Of a stretch of 64,000 nucleotides of DNA, positions 11,156 to 21,499 are shown one piece after another. The DNA is taken from positions 3,968,001-4,032,000 of the forward strand of contig JBLDXI010000015.1 of assembly GCA_047495785.1 (NCBI GenBank), read 5' to 3'. The stretch comes from Lepidodermella squamata (lineage: Eukaryota; Gastrotricha). Position numbers and translations under genes: made by a program. Within the stretch, counting starts at the first letter, position 1. Each line of letters starts with the position of its first letter. The notes under the pieces are model-generated. The model worked only from the letters and a program-made list of their open reading frames with translations. It was not told the origin of the DNA and made no database searches.

Positions 11156-12982
11156 TTACTCTTCGACATTCGCCCTTCGCAGGACCACCCAAACGTAGAT
11201 GTGCTCGATTAAGAAGGCTAGGAAAAATACAGCAAATGCGACGATATCAGCCAATCGGCACAGCCTCATAGTTCTTCTGTTGTTCAAGATTCGAGGATGG
11301 TGACGCGGGTGAATGGTTGGCGTGGGCTGTTTTGGCTTCCCCTTAGTCAAAGTCCTATTCGACAACCTGAATCGGTTATTACTACGTAATCCGCCGATTA
11401 TAGCCGGCTGAGATGTCGTTGGCAGCGAATTCTGGCGGTAACGATGCTGCTTACTGTTCTTGCCGTAGTAGTCCAACTCATTGCCGACATCTATCTCCCG
11501 TTCGTTATCATTGTAATGAGACTCGAAAACGTCGTAAAAATCGTAGTCAGGATGCGTGTACTTCTCAGTATGCTCAACATTGAACGGGTGGTGGAACTCC
11601 ATCGAAGGCGCGACAGGGAAATGCAAATTTTCTGCGACCCCGACCATAATAGCCGTATAGATTGATATCAGGGTGCCTAGAATAATGTTGATATTGATGT
11701 ACAAAATAACGACGATAGGCTCAGCAGTTCTAGGTATAGCTTCGATGATAGTCTCTTGAAGTATAGCCATCGCTAAGATAATCGTGATGCTGTAAACAGG
11801 CCGATCAGGCAGATGTGGGGCCATTCCGAATACCGATAAAAGGAGGGCAATTAGAACGCTTGACGGGATGAAAATCGAATAGACATAAGGCAGTGATTTG
11901 CGGTGTAAAATCAACGTGAATCTCGCGCCAGTCGAACAGTAAGTCTCATCATCAGCCATTTTGTAACAAGTTTCGTAAAGTGAAGCATTCGTATACTGAA
12001 GATGCCATATTTGCGATTGAGTAGTAACAGACATGTTACCTATGCTTGCTGAAATTAAACAAAATAATAAAATATAATTTAGGGAAAATTATATCTGACC
12101 ATGATTCCCGATGGTGACCTCGTCAAAGGTTACTAGGTCCTTAGTTAGTTCATGCTCGAAGGTGAAACTGCAAACTTGGCGATCGAATGGGAAAAGGCGA
12201 TGCGAAAATGGACACCGGGCCGCCCACTCGCCGATAGCATCTTGCCTCGCAACTCCATTTGAAGCAACAACTATCGCCGGTTGATTTTCACTATTGTCCC
12301 TCACAGACTAAAATTATAAAAACGTGAATTAAATCTGGTAAAAAATTCAAATTTATACATCTAGATCGCCTCCATTGATGAGTAAAATCGGCGGGCGCCA
12401 ATAGTCATGTGGTTCGAGATAAAAATGATGCCGTTTCCGCTGCAGCGCTAGAATTTCGTCCTCGCCAATTTCAGCATTCAGCAAGCATTCATCCTGCCAT
12501 TTCAGGTAGAAAACAGCGACGACTTTGATTACTTCCTCGACATCGCTGACCTCTCGAATGCTGATAAGTTCGAACCCGGCTGTGTAGTTGAGGGGCCCGC
12601 GGTTGAATGCTGCTGTTGGCATCTGGTTCAACCTTCCACATTCCTCGACAACGATCGGGGCTTCGGTTTGTTTAGTCGTGATTTTTGTTGACTGAGTGCT
12701 TGAATCTATCGGTTTTTGAGTCAATGTTATCGTGGCCGTTAGAGCCCCTCCTGTAGTAGCTGTTGACGTGGTAACATCGGGGTTAGGACTCGTAATTTGA
12801 GGAACGGTTGGTATGGTCACGGTTGGAATTGTTGTACTTTCCGTAATCAAAGTCCTAACCCTGGCTGTTTTCGGGGTATTTGCAACCGTGGTAGAAGTTG
12901 ACCCTGGGTCCTGGGCTTTGACAATAACAGGTAACAAGGATATTACTGTGGCGTGCAGAAGGACGCCAAATAAATGGTTCAT
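11156..12982 (-). CDS. Cys-loop ligand-gated ion channel subunit with mucin-like N-terminus (R1)
   Basis: Three exons, 12982-12359, 12307-12100 and 12048-11156, separated by two 51-bp introns; 574 aa. A signal peptide (MNHLFGVLLHATVISLLP) is followed by about 95 residues rich in Thr/Ser/Pro, likely O-glycosylated. The ligand-binding domain contains the Cys-loop ARCPFSHRLFPFDRQVC with exactly 13 residues between cysteines. M1 to M3 run from YVYSIFIPSSVLIALLLSVF, and M2 follows HLPDRP with an acidic -1' residue (cation type expected). The M3-M4 loop is long (about 130 residues), unlike the single-exon relatives nearby. No vicinal Cys pair is seen in loop C, so it is not a classical alpha subunit. 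It is divergent to R2, across a TIR transposon. Confidence 0.88.
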
Positions 12983-13228
12983 TTATGATGCTTATAGCCA
13001 AAAGATGGTAATACCATGTATAATTGACCATAGCTTGAGGCACGCATGTCTTCCCCTATTACACCACAGCTGGTTAAACAGCACTCATCCATCACAAGCT
13101 ACAAACTTACGATGGGCAATCAACATCGATATTTCAAGTCAACACCGATGAGAGAGATGCCCATCTTTATTTACAATAACTAAACTGTATCTTTTGGAAT
13201 CGGCTCAATAAAACCAACAATTATTATA

Positions 13229-13806
13229 TGACCGTTAACAAGTGAAAAGAGGGGATTTGACGTATTTTCTGTAATTTCCAGCAAAAAGTGTGTCGAATCG
13301 AAGATGGATGATTCTTGGAATCCCAGCTTTTCTTGCTCAGTTCATTTGAGGATTTTGAATTTTCTAATTTCAAACCTCTAGGAGGCTCCCATCCACCTCA
13401 AAAGGCGAGAGATCCCAAAGTGTCGCCGAAAAGGCTTATCGATTCAGGTTGACGTGGAAACACTAGCTTGGTTCCATCAAAATTATTGAATAGCCTCAAA
13501 TATCCTCACCTCAGATTACCACAAAAAATCTCGACTGCGCATAAGAAAATAACATGGGAGTTTATTTCGCGACAAATTATTAATTGGTGCAATAAAAAAA
13601 CTATTTTTTTAAGCGCGAATTTTTCGAAATTTGCAATTTTCACCCGTGAACTTATTTGAAGCCCATTTTCTCTGCAACCCTGATGACTGTTAACCTCTTT
13701 TAGATATCGTTCGAGTCCATCGTTCATGATGCTGCATCAAAGCTGCATCAAAATTTCACGATGTCATAAATTTCGCCAAACCCCACTTTTCACTTGTTAA
13801 CGGTCA
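13229..13806. mobile_element. TIR DNA transposon, non-autonomous, copy 1 (578 bp)
   Basis: Begins TGACCGTTAACAAGTGAAAA and ends with the inverted match of the same motif (…CACTTGTTAACGGTCA). A second copy lies at 25203-25765, and the internal sequence is alignable throughout. Neither copy encodes a transposase. I could not define a clear target-site duplication, so the superfamily is open. This copy fills the space between two divergent receptor genes and ends about 118 bp before the R2 start codon, so it may contribute to promoter sequence. Confidence 0.85.
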
Positions 13807-13850
13807 AATTGTCTATAAATCCATGACAGACACGTAAAGATTTAACGAAG

Positions 13851-13858
13851 TATAAATA
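13851..13858 (+). promoter_or_regulatory. TATA box of receptor R2
   Basis: TATAAATA 73 bp upstream of the R2 ATG (13924) and just beyond the right end of the TIR element. A second weaker TATAAAT lies at about 13814. Confidence 0.45.
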
Positions 13859-13923
13859 TTGGTTGTCTTGCTTTTAAATCATGCGAGACACTCTCGAAAA
13901 TTCAAGAGGCAATATAGGTTGAA

Positions 13924-15096
13924 ATGCACTGTCTTATTGCACGAATTATTTTGTTAAATTTCGTGATTTTGCTGTCTTATTCTCAGTCGAATTTCACGCA
14001 AAATGACATAACAAGATTACGCCTATTTCTGCTAGATCGAAGATCAGAGGCAGGTATCACGGCTCTTGACAAACCCGTTCAAAGTAGCAGGGATACATTT
14101 TCAATCTCAGTCTTCATCCAACCCATGGTTTTTCTCGGTCTGGACGACGTCAAACAAACCATAGCTATCAACCCCTTTATCGGCGTTATCTACAAAGACG
14201 TGACCTTCAAGTGGAGTGATTTGCCCGAGTTTTCGAACGTTACTCTTCTCATGCTGAAGCAGGGTGAGATCTACAAGCCGCATATAATCCATCGCAACAA
14301 CCCAACTGATATGGGGCTGATAGTCAAGTCTCAAACCCAGGAATCAGACGCCGTTTCAAATGCGATAATTTTCCCTGATGGAACCGTCGCGTGGTACCCG
14401 ATGATCTCAACGCTGGAAACGTCGTGCAAGCTCGATTTTACCTACTTCCCATTCGATACTCAGACGTGTGTCTTCGACTTCAATATCTACGAGTTCTGCC
14501 CGACCGGTTTCTTGAAAAGCGCATATGTCGAAGCTGCCCCTGATTTCATCAGTGAAAACTCGATATGGCAGCAAATCAGTTTCGACGCTGTGATAACGAG
14601 AAACTGTAACGCATCTGGGCAATATCCGCCGGCGAAAGTGTTTCCGAAACTTGAATTCAGGCTGAAACTTCAGAGGAAGACAACGCCTTATCTATACACT
14701 ATTTTCATCCCTGGATGTCTGTTAACACTCTGCCAACTAGCTTCGTTAGCAATTCCTCCCGACTGCCCGGATAGGTCTAGCTATGCCGTGACTGTTTTGT
14801 TGACATACTTGGTACTTCAAGGTGCTGTGAATTCAAGCATTCCAGCAAGTTCAAAGTCGATCATTCTGACAGTCCTGATCAATATTTTACTGGCAGTTGG
14901 CACTTTTATAACAATTTATTGCGCATTATCGCCAGCAATCACTCGATTTGTTGTCGAGAAAGTTGGAAATGAGAAGACAGGTGATCGCTATGTTCGAATT
15001 TTGGATGCAATTATCCTTCTTATCGCCTCTATTGCATGCGTGTGTGGTTGCATTTCTTGCTTTGGAAAAATGACAAGTTCGGCGGATTCAGATTAA
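13924..15096 (+). CDS. Cys-loop ligand-gated ion channel subunit, intronless (R2)
   Basis: A 390-residue single-exon gene with a signal peptide (MHCLIARIILLNFVILLS). The N-terminal ligand-binding domain includes WYPMISTLETSCKLDF, and its Cys-loop CKLDFTYFPFDTQTC has 13 intervening residues. M1 starts near PYLYTIFIPGCLL. M2 follows DCPDRSSYAVTVLLTYLVLQ (Asp at -1', Arg at 0'). M3 is IILTVLINILLAVGTFITIY and M4 is ILDAIILLIASIACVCG. Only about 20-25 residues lie between M3 and M4, far shorter than usual in animal receptors. Loop C (ITRNCNASGQYPP) has one cysteine, not a pair. It belongs with the intronless C and D receptors at 53-63 kb (shared motif AGITALDKP), showing the lineage is spread across the window. 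Confidence 0.92.
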   Translation: MHCLIARIILLNFVILLSYSQSNFTQNDITRLRLFLLDRRSEAGITALDKPVQSSRDTFSISVFIQPMVFLGLDDVKQTIAINPFIGVIYKDVTFKWSDLPEFSNVTLLMLKQGEIYKPHIIHRNNPTDMGLIVKSQTQESDAVSNAIIFPDGTVAWYPMISTLETSCKLDFTYFPFDTQTCVFDFNIYEFCPTGFLKSAYVEAAPDFISENSIWQQISFDAVITRNCNASGQYPPAKVFPKLEFRLKLQRKTTPYLYTIFIPGCLLTLCQLASLAIPPDCPDRSSYAVTVLLTYLVLQGAVNSSIPASSKSIILTVLINILLAVGTFITIYCALSPAITRFVVEKVGNEKTGDRYVRILDAIILLIASIACVCGCISCFGKMTSSADSD

Positions 15097-15414
15097 ATTT
15101 TTTCTGATTATTTTAGACAATTCTAAATTTAATTATGATTTTTTTCTATTAATTTTTTAATAAATCAGAAGTTTCAGAAAAATTTAAAATAAAATAAAAA
15201 AATAGTTGGATAAATAAATTTTTAAATTGCCCCAAATTCTTATAATTATCCCATCCTCGTTTATCTATTATCTATTTATATTTTTTAGGAAACTTTCTAG
15301 AACGGGATATCACTTTTTTGCTCGATTAGAAAATCACGAAACAATTCTCGAATTTCGATAATTAGCGGAAGTAAACGTCAGATTTAGTTTCTATATAACA
15401 AATTTCGCCAATAT
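15097..15414. other. Intergenic, AT-rich, no gene seen
   Basis: Short spacer between R2 and the Ly6 gene; A/T-rich with TTTATT/AATAAA-like motifs that could serve as 3' ends for both convergent genes. Confidence 0.4.
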
Positions 15415-15756
15415 TTATTTATTGATTAATTGCGAGAAAATCGCCATGACGATAATAAAACCGGCGTCAAAGTGAACTTCGGAACCTGCTGAAGGCGGGC
15501 AATTACAGTTATTTGAACTGCAGCAAACCGAGCCGTAATAGTTGTAGGAAATCGGGCAAGTTGTAGCACACGACATGTCCGTCGAATTCGTGCCAACATC
15601 GACGCGGATGCACATGTTCGAGTCTTCAGGGCACGTTTGAACGTCGCGGATTTTCGAATTTCGCAGACATCCTGAGCAAAAGCAGCAACTCAAGGCCGAT
15701 GACGAGCCAGCTTGAAGTGAGATAATGACGGCGGTCAAAATCCACAGAGACTTCAT
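15415..15756 (-). CDS. Ly6/uPAR-type three-finger protein, GPI-anchored (copy 1)
   Basis: 113 residues starting at the ATG of MKSLWILTAVIISLQAG, a signal peptide; the open frame upstream of it lacks ATG. The mature part has the Ly6 cysteine framework: SCCFCSGCLRNS, TCPEDSNMC, MSCATTCP, GSVCCSSNNCNCP, ending with the family CCxxxxCN signature. The C-terminus (VHFDAGFIIVMAIFSQLINK) is hydrophobic without a long cytoplasmic tail, as expected for a GPI-attachment signal. It is paralogous to the next gene, sharing cysteine spacing and the CP...YxG..CCS..(G/N)CNCP core. Ly6 proteins often modulate nicotinic-type receptors; two such receptors lie within 4 kb, which is only suggestive. Confidence 0.85.
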   Translation of the reverse strand: MKSLWILTAVIISLQAGSSSALSCCFCSGCLRNSKIRDVQTCPEDSNMCIRVDVGTNSTDMSCATTCPISYNYYGSVCCSSNNCNCPPSAGSEVHFDAGFIIVMAIFSQLINK

Positions 15757-15923
15757 CAAAATTATTACAACCACGAATAAAGGTGTAAAACGGGTTAATT
15801 AATGAGAAAATCTTTATTTTGACGCGAAGTCTATAGCTGGCAAAAAACCAGCGAGGATAAAGCATGCCTTCAGGTCATTCTACACGAGAGTTTTGTAGAC
15901 AATTAATTGAAATAAAATAGTCA

Positions 15924-16274
15924 TCACAAAATGACCTTTAGAATAGTGCTAATGAAGGCAATAATCGCCAGGTCACTTTTGAGGTCATTCGAACTCGCTG
16001 CTGGGCAATTGCAACCGGAAGTTGAGCAACATTCGACCCCGAAATAGCCGACACTATTCGGGCACTGGGCAGCACACCCCCGATCGAGATTCACCTTTGT
16101 GTGATAGGCCGAAAAGCAGAAATTTTGATCAGCATTGCATTTTTCGATATCGCCGGCTGCAGTTGAGTTGTGCAGGCAATTCGAGCATTTGCAACAGGTC
16201 AGCGACAAGACTGGAGTTAGATGAAGAACGGCAATCAGTGCAAAAATCAGCGCTGTAAATTTGAAGAAAGCCAT
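15924..16274 (-). CDS. Ly6/uPAR-type three-finger protein, GPI-anchored (copy 2)
   Basis: 116 residues from the ATG at 16274. A signal peptide (MAFFKFTALIFALIAVLHLT) is followed by a ten-plus-cysteine Ly6 core: LTCCKCSNCLHNS, KCNADQNFC, GCAAQCPNS, GVECCSTSGCNCP. The hydrophobic C-terminus (DLAIIAFISTILKVIL) fits a GPI signal. It is in the same orientation as copy 1, about 170 bp apart, so a tandem duplication. The two mature sequences share cysteine positions but differ at most other sites, so the duplication is not recent. Confidence 0.87.
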   Translation of the reverse strand: MAFFKFTALIFALIAVLHLTPVLSLTCCKCSNCLHNSTAAGDIEKCNADQNFCFSAYHTKVNLDRGCAAQCPNSVGYFGVECCSTSGCNCPAASSNDLKSDLAIIAFISTILKVIL

Positions 16275-16821
16275 AGCGTTGAAAAATGACGAAATTGACG
16301 TACCATGTGGCCAAAAAGCACGCCCTAAGAGGCTTCAATTTCGCCGGATTAGCGATTTAAATGGGCGATTAAAGAAGGTGCGGGCACTCGACCTAGGATC
16401 ATTAGTCGCCAGTGCACAGTTTCGTCTGACAGGTGCGACGTGTATACTGTCAGTTTTTTTATGTTGTATTCTCTCATTCAATCATCGCAAGAAAAAAGGA
16501 AGAAGTTTTGTGTGATGAGAAGTCGAAGTTTTTTAATTGGCGTGTGAAAACTTGTTACATATACAAACCCACTCGCGCAGCTTCATTTGTTTATTTAAAA
16601 GTGACGACGCACAAAAGAAAACGAGTTGAAGGGTAATTGTAGGCTGAAGCTATAGAACGTGTACAGAACAATGGCGGCTGGTGAATAATCCGGTGATTTA
16701 TGCGCAGCAGAAAGAATGAATCGCAAAAATAGTCAAGCTATTTCCATGTTGTGAACCGGATTAAAAAAGTTTTCTGTCAAGTCACGTCTTCCTAAAAAGC
16801 CCACTACAATAATAAATATTA
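16275..16821. other. Intergenic, no gene seen
   Basis: The divergent spacer between the Ly6 copy 2 gene (minus) and the sushi-domain gene (plus). It probably holds both promoters, but no unambiguous element is visible. Confidence 0.4.
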
Positions 16822-18960
16822 ATGGCGTCAAGATTTTGTTTTCTCTTAATAACTGCGCGTTTGTCCTTGGTTTCCGGCCAGGTGAGATCATAACTAGAAT
16901 CGCAATTTTTAGCATAATCAATTAATTCAGGGTGTGCCATGTACACTAACCCGTCAACCCCCTCGCGGCTTCTGGGTCGACTCTAATAAAGCCGGTATTG
17001 TCGAGGCTGATATCCAGCCAGGAACTGCGATTTTCATCTCGTGCCGAGTTGGGAATCAATTGTTTGACGGGCCGAATCGAACTGTTTGCCAGATTAACGG
17101 CAATTTTAGGCCCCCTGTTGACCAGTTGGGCGTGTGTAGACGTCCTACTACTGATGATTCGCAAGCAGCTACGACACCTACAACGACTACAACAACCGAA
17201 GAAGGGACGACTACGACGCGAAATAACCGCCGGACTAGGCCTACGACGACTACAACATTAGCAACACCGGAGCCGACTATAGAAATTACTACTACAGCAG
17301 CAACAACTCAGCCAACTCAACCAGTAAAAAATAATACAATTAATTTACTTAATTTACTTCAAATCTTCGTTTATAGGCACCGGCATTATGCACTTTGCCT
17401 ATTGTACCCGGCGGGAAATTCACTCCATCTAACGCTAGAACTTCGATAAATAACAACCGAGTTAGGCCGGGTGTTAGAGTCATCCTAACCTGCAACGATG
17501 GCTCGGATGTTATCAATGGAGCTGCGAGAGCTCTGTGTACGCAAAGTCTCGAATGGTCGGATAAAGTAAAACAGCTCAGTTTTCTTCGAAAATGAAGTAT
17601 TTTTAGTAATTGTTGTCCTAAAGTTTGGAAATTGCGGAACCGAGTCTGTGACTACTACTACTACAGTCGTACAGCCTGTAATAACTCAAAAACCGACATC
17701 AGCACCGGACGTTCCAATCAGCATACCTGTAGCTGATGGTAAATTCTGATTGGTAATCATAATAAAATTATACATCATTTTTTATAGAGTGCGAAAAGTT
17801 ACAAGAAATTGAAAACGGCAATCTAATCGGTAGCGGAGTAAAAGTTGGATCTAAATGGCGGGTTGAATGCAAAAGCGGTTTTGTGCTACGAGGCGCTCGG
17901 GAAACTACTTGCCAGCCCAGTGGTCAATGGTCGGATTTTGGTCAGTGCATTGATGAGCAAAATGTTGGAAAAGGTAAAGCTTGAATTAGGAATTAGGAAT
18001 TTATCGACTCTACTATATGCTGTTTTAGTCTGCGAAAAACTGCCCAAGTTAGATTTTGCCAATACAACGAACGAGAGTGAAGTCGCTTACGTAAGATAAA
18101 ATGTCCTAATTCCTACTGTGAAATGAAAAATTATTACTCAGGTTGGTGAAGCTCGCGAGGTTCAATGCAACGACAGCGCTCGAGTTCTACGGGTAGGCTA
18201 AAATAGCCGCATTTGAAAAATCCACCTTAAAAATATTAATAATTTTAGTCCGGCAATCCTGACAGCCGAGTGTTGAAGCAAAGTGATCACGAAATTCGCT
18301 GTACTAATAGCGGCCGGTGGACAAAATGGACTGGCCGTTGCGTTATAAGTAAGCTGATGTTTAATACTTTTGGGCTATCAAATTAATTCATGAGCTGATA
18401 GTATGTAACAAGATACCTGATGTGGAAGGTGGCTTCATTGGCGATGGTAATTCTTATTCAAATTTACCGAACATTTTACTGACCAATTTTGAATACAGGA
18501 CCATCCGAAGTGGGGTCCATTCGCAACGTCGCATGTAATGACGGAGCAAACATAATTTTAGGTGCCAGTATTATATCTTGCTGCTGGAATGGTGAGTGGA
18601 CTGCACCAGGCTCATGTAAAGATAGAAGTAAGTTTCATCACAATTTTGAACTCTCATTCATTAAATTCGTTACTTATCTGCCCAGGAGAGATATCGGCTG
18701 CAAGCTTAGTATATTCGCAACAGCAAGCTACGGCTAGTTGCCCACCTGCTCCCCAGGAGCTAAAATGTAAGCTCATATTCGAGTCACAAATTTTCATAGA
18801 TTTATTATTAATTTTTTCCGAAGATTGCCCCGGGTTTACCGGCCTTTTCGCGAATTGTGTCGCTCCGGCTCGAATAATTTCCGACCAACCGAACAGCTCG
18901 CCGAAAATTGCCGCTCTAATATATCACCTGCTTCTTTTTCTAATTATAGCTAATTTTTGA
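16822..18960 (+). CDS. Sushi (CCP) repeat protein, probably GPI-anchored, 12 exons
   Basis: Exons inferred: 16822-16881, 16931-17323, 17377-17565, 17624-17738, 17788-17973, 18029-18090, 18142-18192, 18249-18348, 18402-18446, 18499-18627, 18686-18766 and 18824-18960. All joins keep frame and give 515 aa. A signal peptide (MASRFCFLLITARLSLVSG) is followed by a first CCP-like module, a long Thr-rich linker (residues about 75-150), and further CCP modules (for example ECEKLQEIENG...TTCQPSGQWSDFGQC and ICNKIPDVEGG...SCCWNGEWTAPGSC). A hydrophobic C-terminus (AALIYHLLLFLIIANF) ends the protein, fitting a GPI signal. CCP modules mediate cell-surface protein contacts, in complement-like or synaptic proteins (including receptor clustering). 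The E3/E4 join uses an AAAG acceptor at 17623 chosen because it restores the last CCP cysteine. Confidence 0.8.
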
Positions 18961-19020
18961 TGACAATTTTAATGACTTCGGATTATCGCTCACTAAGTAA
19001 AACAAATCAACTTCGAATTT

Positions 19021-19923
19021 TTATTTTCCAAAATCGAAAAAATGACCAGAATTTTTAAGGTAGCAATCAATCATCTGCAACTTGTCGTCGTTATCACATA
19101 GCGATTCTACTTCATCCTCGAAATTCTCGCTAGAATTTTGCGACCTTATTTCGAAAGAAATCACCCGTCGAGGTTTCTTTCCAGCCGAGTGATCCACCGC
19201 CGGATTCAGCGAGCTGATCACAGATTGAAATACCTCTTCTTCCGCGACGCAGAATACATAGGGCAAAACGTCGGCTAGAGCCGATTTTCCAACATCCGAC
19301 CAGCTGATCTGCCTTAGAATTGAGCTAACAATTTCTGAGCTGTCCCTGACATCGGATTTAGCGATCCATTTGAAGACAAATCCAACCAGTTCTGTTTCGT
19401 TGAAATGTAGAGGTATGATTTCGCTCTTGAGAAGGCGAATTATGGCATCGTAGGAGATCTTCGATATCAACTCGCCTGAATCATCGTCCTTCAAAATAGG
19501 TATCCTCTTCTCCAGAAACGCGTCAAGTGAGTCGAGCAAGCTATTAATTTCGAAGGCAAGCGCTAGAGTTTCCAGTTCTTGAAAATTTTCGAAGTTGATG
19601 TTTGCACAGTCGAACAAATCTTTTTCCTCGCGCAGAATAGATAGAATATTCAATTCAGAGGCAGTTTCTAGGACAGACTGAAGCACGATTTCATCTTCAA
19701 TTTCAATTTTACCGCGGTACAGATAGTCGATGCATTTCGATAGGCCGATGGCTGAAAGGTCAGGCAGGCCGTAGAATTGCTCCATCATTTCGTCGCTACT
19801 GTTTTGCGAGAAAATTTCGCGGAAAAATGGCGATGCCGAGCTGAGAAGGCGGCGATGGACATGGTGAACTGTTCCATCGGCAGATATCAAGCAAGAGTCA
19901 GTAAAAGTCCTCGTTACACTCAT
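19021..19923 (-). CDS. BTB-BACK domain protein without kelch repeats
   Basis: 300 residues from ATG (MSVTRTFTDSCLISADGTV). BTB domain: DSCLISADGTVHHVHRRLLSSASPFF and the following helix-strand pattern up to CIDYLYRGKIEIED (about 1-80). BACK-like helical region: NILSILREEKDLFDCANINFEN to ISWSDVGKSALADVLPYVF (about 110-235). The tail is acidic and polar with no kelch, so it is shorter than typical KLHL proteins. BTB-BACK proteins usually act as CUL3 ubiquitin-ligase adaptors; the substrate domain is not evident here. The upstream frame continues only by non-ATG codons. Confidence 0.85.
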   Translation of the reverse strand: MSVTRTFTDSCLISADGTVHHVHRRLLSSASPFFREIFSQNSSDEMMEQFYGLPDLSAIGLSKCIDYLYRGKIEIEDEIVLQSVLETASELNILSILREEKDLFDCANINFENFQELETLALAFEINSLLDSLDAFLEKRIPILKDDDSGELISKISYDAIIRLLKSEIIPLHFNETELVGFVFKWIAKSDVRDSSEIVSSILRQISWSDVGKSALADVLPYVFCVAEEEVFQSVISSLNPAVDHSAGKKPRRVISFEIRSQNSSENFEDEVESLCDNDDKLQMIDCYLKNSGHFFDFGK

Positions 19924-20298
19924 CGTAAAATTGATAGTAAGTTTTGGAGAGTGACTCAGAATCGTCTCATTTTCTGTTTCTCGGAGAGCAGTGTGCGGCG
20001 TGCGAGCACTACTTCGCACTCATCGCGCCGATTGACTACAATAAAGCTAATCTTATCGCGAAATTATGCTCGCTAATTGAGTGACATTGAAATTTTGATG
20101 AAATTGAAACGCGGTTTGAACAGACATGAAGTTTTTCCGAAACATCTTTGAGAATGTTAAAATCCGGTTGTTGAATGTTGAAAATTCTGATGAATCCTAT
20201 AGTATACAAATCCTATACTAATATCCAATATTTGAAGAGATTTCTTGCGAAAGCATATTCTGCAGCTGAGAAATTCGTCAAATGCTAGTGATTCGGTT

Positions 20299-21486
20299 TT
20301 ATTGAGCTACTGCCTTCGTGATAATTTCAATTATTCGCCGATGGTCATCTGAAATTATCTTGGTTGAATAAGGTTTGTTAGCCAAATCCGTTGCAGTTCG
20401 TCCCCTCTTGTTCTTCACCTTAGCATTGGCTTTGAATTTATTGACTAGAACATCAACAACAGCAAGTCGAGTCCAAAAGACAGCTTTCATCAGTGGCGTA
20501 TCGCCATCCTTATCTACCGCGTTAACCTTGGCTTCGAACCTGCCCACCAGCAGTTCCACGATCTCATCTCTGTCCCTCGTGGCGGCAATGTGCAGCGGCG
20601 TCGAGCCATACTTATTGGCCGCGTTGACGTCGGCTTTGAACTCGCCTGCCAGTAGTTCCACGACGTCGGCATAACCATTCGTTGCAGCCTCATGCAATGG
20701 AGTTTCCCCAACCTTATTCGCCACGTTCACATCGGCTTCGAACCTGCCCGCCAGCAGTTTCGCGACGTTAGCTTTGCCGTTACTAGCAGCATTATGCAAT
20801 GCCGTCGAGCCTTTCTTATCTCTAGCGTTAATATTGGCTTTGAACCTGCCCGCCAGTAGGTACACGACGCCAGCATGGCCATTCGTTGCGGCCTCGTGCA
20901 ATGGCGTGTCGCCATCCGCATCGGCCACGTTGACATCGGCTTTGAACTCGCCCGCCAGCAGGTACACAGCGTGAGCTCTGCCATGTTCGGCGGCCCAATG
21001 CAACGGCGTCGAGCCATATTTACATGGCGCGTTGACGTCAGCTTTGAACCTACCCGCCAGTAGTTCCACAACGTTGACTTTGCCATTGCTGGCGGCCCAA
21101 TGCAACGGCGTCGAGCCATACTTAGATGCTGCATTGACGTCGGCATTGAACTTGCCTACCAGCAGTTCCACGACGTTAGCATAGCCATGACGAGCAGCTT
21201 CGTGCAATGGCATCTCGCCATTCCTATCTACTGCGTTAACCTTGGCTTTGAACCTGCCCACCAGCAGTTCCGCAACCTCAGCAAAACCATTTGCGGCGGC
21301 GACGTGTAATGGCGTCGAACCGTATCCATTTGCCGCGTTGACGTTGGCTTTGAACTTGCCCGCCAGCAGTTCGATAACTTCAACGTGGCCTTTGAAGGCT
21401 GCATCATGAAGTGCAGTTCCGTCGTTGTTGTATCTGCCGTTAACATCCAGCCCCAATTTGTCCTTGCATAGCAGCAGTTGTGACAT
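20299..21486 (-). CDS. Ankyrin-repeat protein with ten near-regular repeats
   Basis: 395 residues from the in-frame ATG (MSQLLLCKDKLGLDVNGRY); the frame stays open a little further upstream with non-ATG codons, so another 5' exon is possible. Ten full ankyrin repeats plus a partial one fill the protein. Their period is 34 residues, one more than the usual 33, with a consensus of GSTPLHxAAxNGxxxVVELLAGRFKADVNA. Repeats are very similar at DNA level (about 102-bp period), suggesting recent internal amplification. The protein ends DDHRRIIEIITKAVAQ. No other domain is present. It is probably a protein-interaction scaffold, unassigned. Confidence 0.88.
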   Translation of the reverse strand: MSQLLLCKDKLGLDVNGRYNNDGTALHDAAFKGHVEVIELLAGKFKANVNAANGYGSTPLHVAAANGFAEVAELLVGRFKAKVNAVDRNGEMPLHEAARHGYANVVELLVGKFNADVNAASKYGSTPLHWAASNGKVNVVELLAGRFKADVNAPCKYGSTPLHWAAEHGRAHAVYLLAGEFKADVNVADADGDTPLHEAATNGHAGVVYLLAGRFKANINARDKKGSTALHNAASNGKANVAKLLAGRFEADVNVANKVGETPLHEAATNGYADVVELLAGEFKADVNAANKYGSTPLHIAATRDRDEIVELLVGRFEAKVNAVDKDGDTPLMKAVFWTRLAVVDVLVNKFKANAKVKNKRGRTATDLANKPYSTKIISDDHRRIIEIITKAVAQ

Positions 21487-21499
21487 TCTCGCTACATCA

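Noticed and set aside
20375-21446. Several long plus- and minus-strand frames overlapping the ankyrin gene
   Set aside because: They are shadows of the repetitive 102-bp ankyrin coding units in other frames, with low-information repeated peptides.
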